Source of the DNA: Bacteroidota bacterium
Lineage (GTDB): Bacteria; Bacteroidota; Bacteroidia; Bacteroidales; VadinHA17
Reading direction: 5' to 3'
Length of the DNA: 9,404 bases
Assembly (NCBI GenBank): GCA_016868515.1
Contig: VGGM01000030.1
Location: forward strand, 1 to 9,404
Shown here: positions 6,488 through 9,404 of the stretch, piece after piece
Layout: every line of letters begins with the position of its first letter
How positions within the stretch are numbered: the first letter of the stretch is position 1
Position numbers and translations under genes: made by a program
Notes under the pieces: generated by a model
Database searches by the model: none
Seen by the model: only the letters and a program-made list of their open reading frames with translations
What the model was told of the DNA's origin: nothing

Positions 6488-7807
6488 TCAGAACCTTATG
6501 CTGAACCCCGTGAACAATCCGACCGACCATGGATTCGGAACACTGGTGCCTTCCGTACCAAGGGCGCTGATATTATACCGCATCAGGGGTTCAATGTTGA
6601 ATAGTACCGAACCGGTAAGGTTATAGGCCAGACCAACACCTATCTGGCTGCTTATACTGAAAGGATTTACTCCCCCGGTGCGCCCCACTTCAATTTTTTC
6701 ACCTGAGATTGTAGTGGCATGAACTGAATTGGCTATAAGGAGTCCGTATGATACCCCGCCAGTGAGACTAAGGTCGACCATACGATCAATTAGCTTGTAT
6801 CTCAACATTATAGGCATTTCGAGGTATCCGAAACTCTGCACAATCTCGCCACTAGCGTAAGGAAGGTTAGCCTTCACCGGGTCGAAAACATCCCTGCTGT
6901 ACGCTGTTGTAACTCTTCCTCCGGCATGATCGGCAATGTAGAGATCGGGATTGTCTGATAAAATGGTACCTGCTGAGGTTGTCACCGATATATTGCCACT
7001 CCCTTTTGAATCGATATGGGGAGAGAAGCCGGTGTATGCAGCAAGGTCTTCAATCGCCTGACCAACACTCGAATATTGTAACCCTGTACTGAGTGAAAGC
7101 CGGTTAGTGAAGCTGAACGAAACTGTAATACCTCCGGTATATGAAATAAATGATCTTTCTGAATCGAGCATATTTGCCATTACGGGGTCTCCGCCTGCCT
7201 TTTTGATAATATAGGAGGGTGAAAGGCCCATTCCCATCTGCCACCTTCTGGCCATACCCTGTTTTACGGTTGAAAGGGTTCCGTGATCGGCAGATGATTC
7301 GAAAAATGAGGCCGGAATTTCCGGGGTAAGAAAGTCGCCTTCGTCCCAAATGTCAGACCCTGGCTTTACCATCGTACCATTATCGCCGGTCCATTCTTCA
7401 TCATCTGCAGGCACATACCCGCCGATGCTGGCTGTCCGGGTATCATATGTGGTAAGTCTGTCACTAACCGGATATGCCGGAACGGATTCCTGTGTGCCGG
7501 TATCATCAGTTAAGACAGGTAAGGTATTGTTGGTGGCAGTCAGTAACCAGGCCGGTCGCATATCCTGGTTCAGTGTGAATGTACCCGGAAGTAGAGATAC
7601 TGGTACCAGCCCCGATGCCAGCCATAAAGCTGATGCAACAACGGCAATTACGGCAACCGAAGCAGCGGTTCCGATGTAAATCCTGAACCGGGCACGGGAG
7701 ATGGCAACGGGAGCAATATCATGCCACAGGCCCGGCGGCGGAAGTACCTCCAGGTTCCGCAGTCCGTTGCGAAAAACTATGTCAATATTTGCCCTTTTAT
7801 CTTGCAT
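6488..7807 (-). CDS. Single-pass membrane protein with C-terminal OM beta-barrel, probable anti-sigma partner
   Basis: This 439-residue protein starts with a short polar region (1-41) containing IDIVFRNGLRNLEVLPPPGLWHDI in its first 31 residues. That resembles the D..FR..L...E..PP...W..I segment found at the N-terminus of many Bacteroidota proteins encoded beside ECF sigma factors. One strong transmembrane helix follows (about 43-67), then an acidic, Ser/Thr/Asp-rich linker (about 68-180). Residues about 187-439 alternate polar and hydrophobic residues with aromatic strand ends (YLEMPIMLRYKL at 328-339) and finish in SIRF, like the last strand of an outer-membrane barrel of the PorT/OmpW-like type. 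The ATG lies inside the end of the sigma gene (11-base overlap), so the two are surely co-expressed. I infer that the N-terminus sequesters the sigma factor in the cytoplasm while the rest senses the envelope. The family resemblance is from memory of gene context; no experimental role is claimed. Confidence 0.75.
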   Translation of the reverse strand: MQDKRANIDIVFRNGLRNLEVLPPPGLWHDIAPVAISRARFRIYIGTAASVAVIAVVASALWLASGLVPVSLLPGTFTLNQDMRPAWLLTATNNTLPVLTDDTGTQESVPAYPVSDRLTTYDTRTASIGGYVPADDEEWTGDNGTMVKPGSDIWDEGDFLTPEIPASFFESSADHGTLSTVKQGMARRWQMGMGLSPSYIIKKAGGDPVMANMLDSERSFISYTGGITVSFSFTNRLSLSTGLQYSSVGQAIEDLAAYTGFSPHIDSKGSGNISVTTSAGTILSDNPDLYIADHAGGRVTTAYSRDVFDPVKANLPYASGEIVQSFGYLEMPIMLRYKLIDRMVDLSLTGGVSYGLLIANSVHATTISGEKIEVGRTGGVNPFSISSQIGVGLAYNLTGSVLFNIEPLMRYNISALGTEGTSVPNPWSVGLFTGFSIRF

Positions 7808-8360
7808 CGGCCAATCGCCATTTTATTCCCATTAACAGCTCAATCCTCCTTTGAAGTATATTTCGTGCCCTCGACAGATTTGACTTTGAAGTTCCTTCCG
7901 ATATCTTCATAAGCCCGCTTATCTCTTTATGAGAATACCCTTCAATTGCATAGAGGTTGAAAACCATCCTGTATTTCGGGGGAAGCTCTCTTACAATCTC
8001 AAGAAGATCCTGCGCTTCAAGGCCGGCATAATCTTCATTACCGGGGTCGGCTTCCGGTTCAATTATTGAGTCAATATCATCAACTCTGTAAAGATTATAT
8101 CTGCTTCTGAATTTTTCGAGAGCGGTATTGATGATTATTCGCCTCATCCATCCTTCGAAAGAACCTTCAAACTTGTACCGGGCGAGATTATTGAAAATCT
8201 TGATGAATCCCTCCTGAAGTACATCCCTGGCCTCCTCTTCATTGCCGGTATACTGCAGCGAAGCACCGTAGAGCGCCGGTGAGTGCCTCCGGTAGAGAAG
8301 CTCCTGGTCACGCCTGTTGCCTGAGAGGCAACCTCTTATCAATTTTCGAGTCTCGTTCAA
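7797..8360 (-). CDS. ECF (group 4) RNA polymerase sigma factor
   Basis: This 187-residue protein has the two-domain layout of extracytoplasmic-function sigma factors. Sigma region 2 covers about residues 22-88 with the core-binding and -10 recognition helix EEARDVLQEGFIKIFNNL (42-59) and the GSFEGWMRRIIINTALEKFR stretch (66-85). An acidic linker (about 95-118) follows. Region 4 (about 120-172) has the helix-turn-helix with GYSHKEISGLMKISEGTSKSNL (141-162), which contacts the -35 element. The start is TTG at 8360-8358, the most upstream start codon after an in-frame TAA. The alternatives are another TTG at residue 7 or an ATG only at residue 72, inside region 2. Family alignment by eye supports residue 1. 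No Shine-Dalgarno is seen and the upstream DNA is AT-rich, so expression may be weak or conditional. The stop overlaps the start of the barrel protein gene, which probably encodes its regulator. Confidence 0.95.
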   Translation of the reverse strand: MNETRKLIRGCLSGNRRDQELLYRRHSPALYGASLQYTGNEEEARDVLQEGFIKIFNNLARYKFEGSFEGWMRRIIINTALEKFRSRYNLYRVDDIDSIIEPEADPGNEDYAGLEAQDLLEIVRELPPKYRMVFNLYAIEGYSHKEISGLMKISEGTSKSNLSRARNILQRRIELLMGIKWRLADAR

Positions 8361-8412
8361 CTTTGAAAGTTGATTGATTGAGACTATAAAAATAAATAAA
8401 AGTTACCACAAA

Positions 8413-8460
8413 CAACCTTTGTTTCCGTAATAATTGATGCCCGCGGTCAGATAAAGGTTG
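8413..8460. repeat. Inverted repeat in the gap between dihydrolipoyl dehydrogenase and the sigma gene
   Basis: CAACCTTT (8413-8420) and AAAGGTTG (8453-8460) form a perfect 8-base inverted repeat. On plus-strand RNA it can extend inward by four further pairs (8421-8424 with 8449-8452), two of them G-U wobbles, leaving a 24-base loop. On the minus-strand transcript the wobbles become A-C mismatches, so the stem there is nearer 8 pairs. It occupies the middle of the 119-base gap (8361-8479). The rest of the gap is an AT-rich stretch (8382-8405) next to the sigma start and a GC-rich near-palindrome (8466-8475) just after the dehydrogenase stop. It could be a weak terminator for the dehydrogenase gene or an operator for the sigma gene; the DNA alone does not decide. 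I find no convincing TAnnTTTG promoter in the gap; TAACTTTT at 8405-8398 is the nearest match, without a suitably spaced -33 element. Confidence 0.45.
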
Positions 8461-8479
8461 CGTAGTGCCGGCGCAGCCT

Positions 8480-9403
8480 TTAAAGATGGATTACTTCGCC
8501 ATAGGCTGCCGCAGCAGCTTCCATTATGGCTTCCGACATTGTAGGATGGGGATGTACCGCTTTAATGAGGTCGTGACCCGTAATCTCAAGTTTTCTTGCA
8601 ACAACCACACCGGCAATCATCTCGGTAACATTGGCTCCTATCATATGTGCACCGAGAAGCTCCCCGTATTTTGCGTCAAAAACCAACTTTACAAAGCCAT
8701 CCCTGGCACCTGCGGAACTGGCTTTTCCTGAAGCCGTAAACGGGAATTTGCCAACCTTGAGCTCATACCCTGCGTTTCTGGCCGCTTCTTCGGTGAGACC
8801 CACCGAGGCTATCTCGGGTGAAGTATAGGTACAGGCCGGAATATTACGGTAATCAAGTGGCAATACATCGAGTCCTGCTATCTTTTCAACACAGATAATT
8901 CCCTCAGCCGAAGCGACGTGGGCAAGAGCCGGGCCGTGCACAATATCGCCAATGGCATATACTCCGGGTACCGAGGTACGGTAGAAATCATCAACCTGTA
9001 CCTTGCCCTTCTCCACTTTTACGCCTGCCTCTTCGAGACCGATGCCTTCAATATTCGGAACCACTCCCACAGCTGAAAGCACTATGTCGAACACCTGTGT
9101 TTCCGTTCCTTTCGGGGTTTTGATAACCGCCTCCACCTTTTCACCTTTTACCGTGGCCGACTCAACCGACGACCCGGTATAGATCTTCATCTTCGCCTTT
9201 TTAAATGACCGTTCCAGCTGCTTCGACACCTCTTCATCCTCATTCGGCACTATCCGTGGCAGGAACTCAACAAGGGTAACCCAGGTTCCCATTGTCTGGT
9301 AGAAATGGGCGAACTCGCTTCCTATTGCACCCGACCCCACAACAAGCATTGAATCTGGCTGTGAAGGCAATGTCATGGCTTCACGGTATCCTATTATTCT
9401 CTT
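8480..9403 (-). CDS. lpdA: Dihydrolipoyl dehydrogenase (E3), 5' truncated by window edge
   Basis: The frame is open to the right edge, giving the last 307 residues of a protein that is normally about 450-470. The N-terminal FAD-binding part with the redox-active disulfide lies outside. Visible residues begin KRIIGYREAM, which continues without a stop from the edge, so the ATG at 9376 is internal. The NAD-binding Rossmann motif GSGAIGSEF is at residues 23-31, the second FAD-contact motif GVYAIGDIVHGPALAHVASAEG at about 147-168, and the interface domain carries HPHPTMSEA (284-292) with the catalytic His286/Glu291 pair. The enzyme reoxidises the lipoyl groups of 2-oxoacid dehydrogenase complexes and the glycine cleavage system, passing electrons through FAD to NAD+. 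No other subunit is in the window, so the complex it serves cannot be told. It ends with TAA at 8482-8480. The alternative identity, another pyridine nucleotide-disulfide reductase such as mercuric reductase, is less likely given the HPHPTMSE ending. Confidence 0.95.
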   Translation of the reverse strand, partial: KRIIGYREAMTLPSQPDSMLVVGSGAIGSEFAHFYQTMGTWVTLVEFLPRIVPNEDEEVSKQLERSFKKAKMKIYTGSSVESATVKGEKVEAVIKTPKGTETQVFDIVLSAVGVVPNIEGIGLEEAGVKVEKGKVQVDDFYRTSVPGVYAIGDIVHGPALAHVASAEGIICVEKIAGLDVLPLDYRNIPACTYTSPEIASVGLTEEAARNAGYELKVGKFPFTASGKASSAGARDGFVKLVFDAKYGELLGAHMIGANVTEMIAGVVVARKLEITGHDLIKAVHPHPTMSEAIMEAAAAAYGEVIHL

Positions 9404-9404
9404 T

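Noticed and set aside
6411..6626. Plus-strand open frame of 71 codons starting in the gap before the transglycosylase
   Set aside because: Most of it is antisense to the conserved C-terminal barrel strands, and it has no protein-like features.
8366..8400. Short runs such as TGATTGATTGA and AAATAAATAAA upstream of the sigma gene as tandem repeats
   Set aside because: Only two to three units of four bases each in AT-rich non-coding DNA, which is expected by chance.

Overview
The window looks like a chromosomal segment of a Bacteroidota bacterium, probably an uncultured member of or near the Bacteroidales, with mid-range GC. No taxonomic marker gene is present. The assignment rests on several lineage-style traits: an ECF sigma factor overlapping a membrane protein with a C-terminal outer-membrane beta-barrel, a secreted Ig-like/SPOR-like protein, the style of the UvrA and dihydrolipoyl dehydrogenase sequences, and one candidate TAnnTTTG promoter. 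Coding density is high. I see no mobile elements, rRNA, tRNA or CRISPR.

Layout. Bases 2-970 read rightwards: the 3' end of a Yip1-like multi-pass membrane protein, then smpB (tmRNA-binding trans-translation factor). From 994 to the right edge everything reads leftwards. In transcription order this is: the C-terminal two thirds of dihydrolipoyl dehydrogenase (9403-8480, start outside the window); a 119-base gap with an inverted repeat; an ECF sigma factor with a TTG start (8360-7797); a single-pass membrane protein with an OM-barrel C-terminus that overlaps the sigma gene by 11 bases (7807-6488); a 142-base gap with a good Bacteroidota-type promoter and Shine-Dalgarno; a membrane-anchored GH23 lytic transglycosylase (6345-5377); uvrA (5365-2519); a LOG-family phosphoribohydrolase (2472-1765); and a secreted protein with a SPOR-like C-terminus (1761-994). 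The last gene converges on smpB with 23 bases between the stop codons.

How the genes may work together. The sigma factor and the barrel protein are almost certainly co-translated and probably form a sigma/anti-sigma-like envelope-sensing pair. The transglycosylase, uvrA, LOG and SPOR-like genes are tightly spaced (11, 46 and 3 bases) and probably form one transcription unit driven from the promoter near 6374-6401. They mix cell-wall turnover (transglycosylase, SPOR-like protein) with nucleotide-excision repair and nucleotide metabolism, so the grouping may be only positional.

Most of this is ordinary housekeeping sequence and I do not see a clear new system. The points most worth a second look are the inner-membrane/OM-barrel chimera beside the sigma factor, the hairpin-forming gap and TTG start ahead of the sigma gene, and an altered first zinc module in UvrA.
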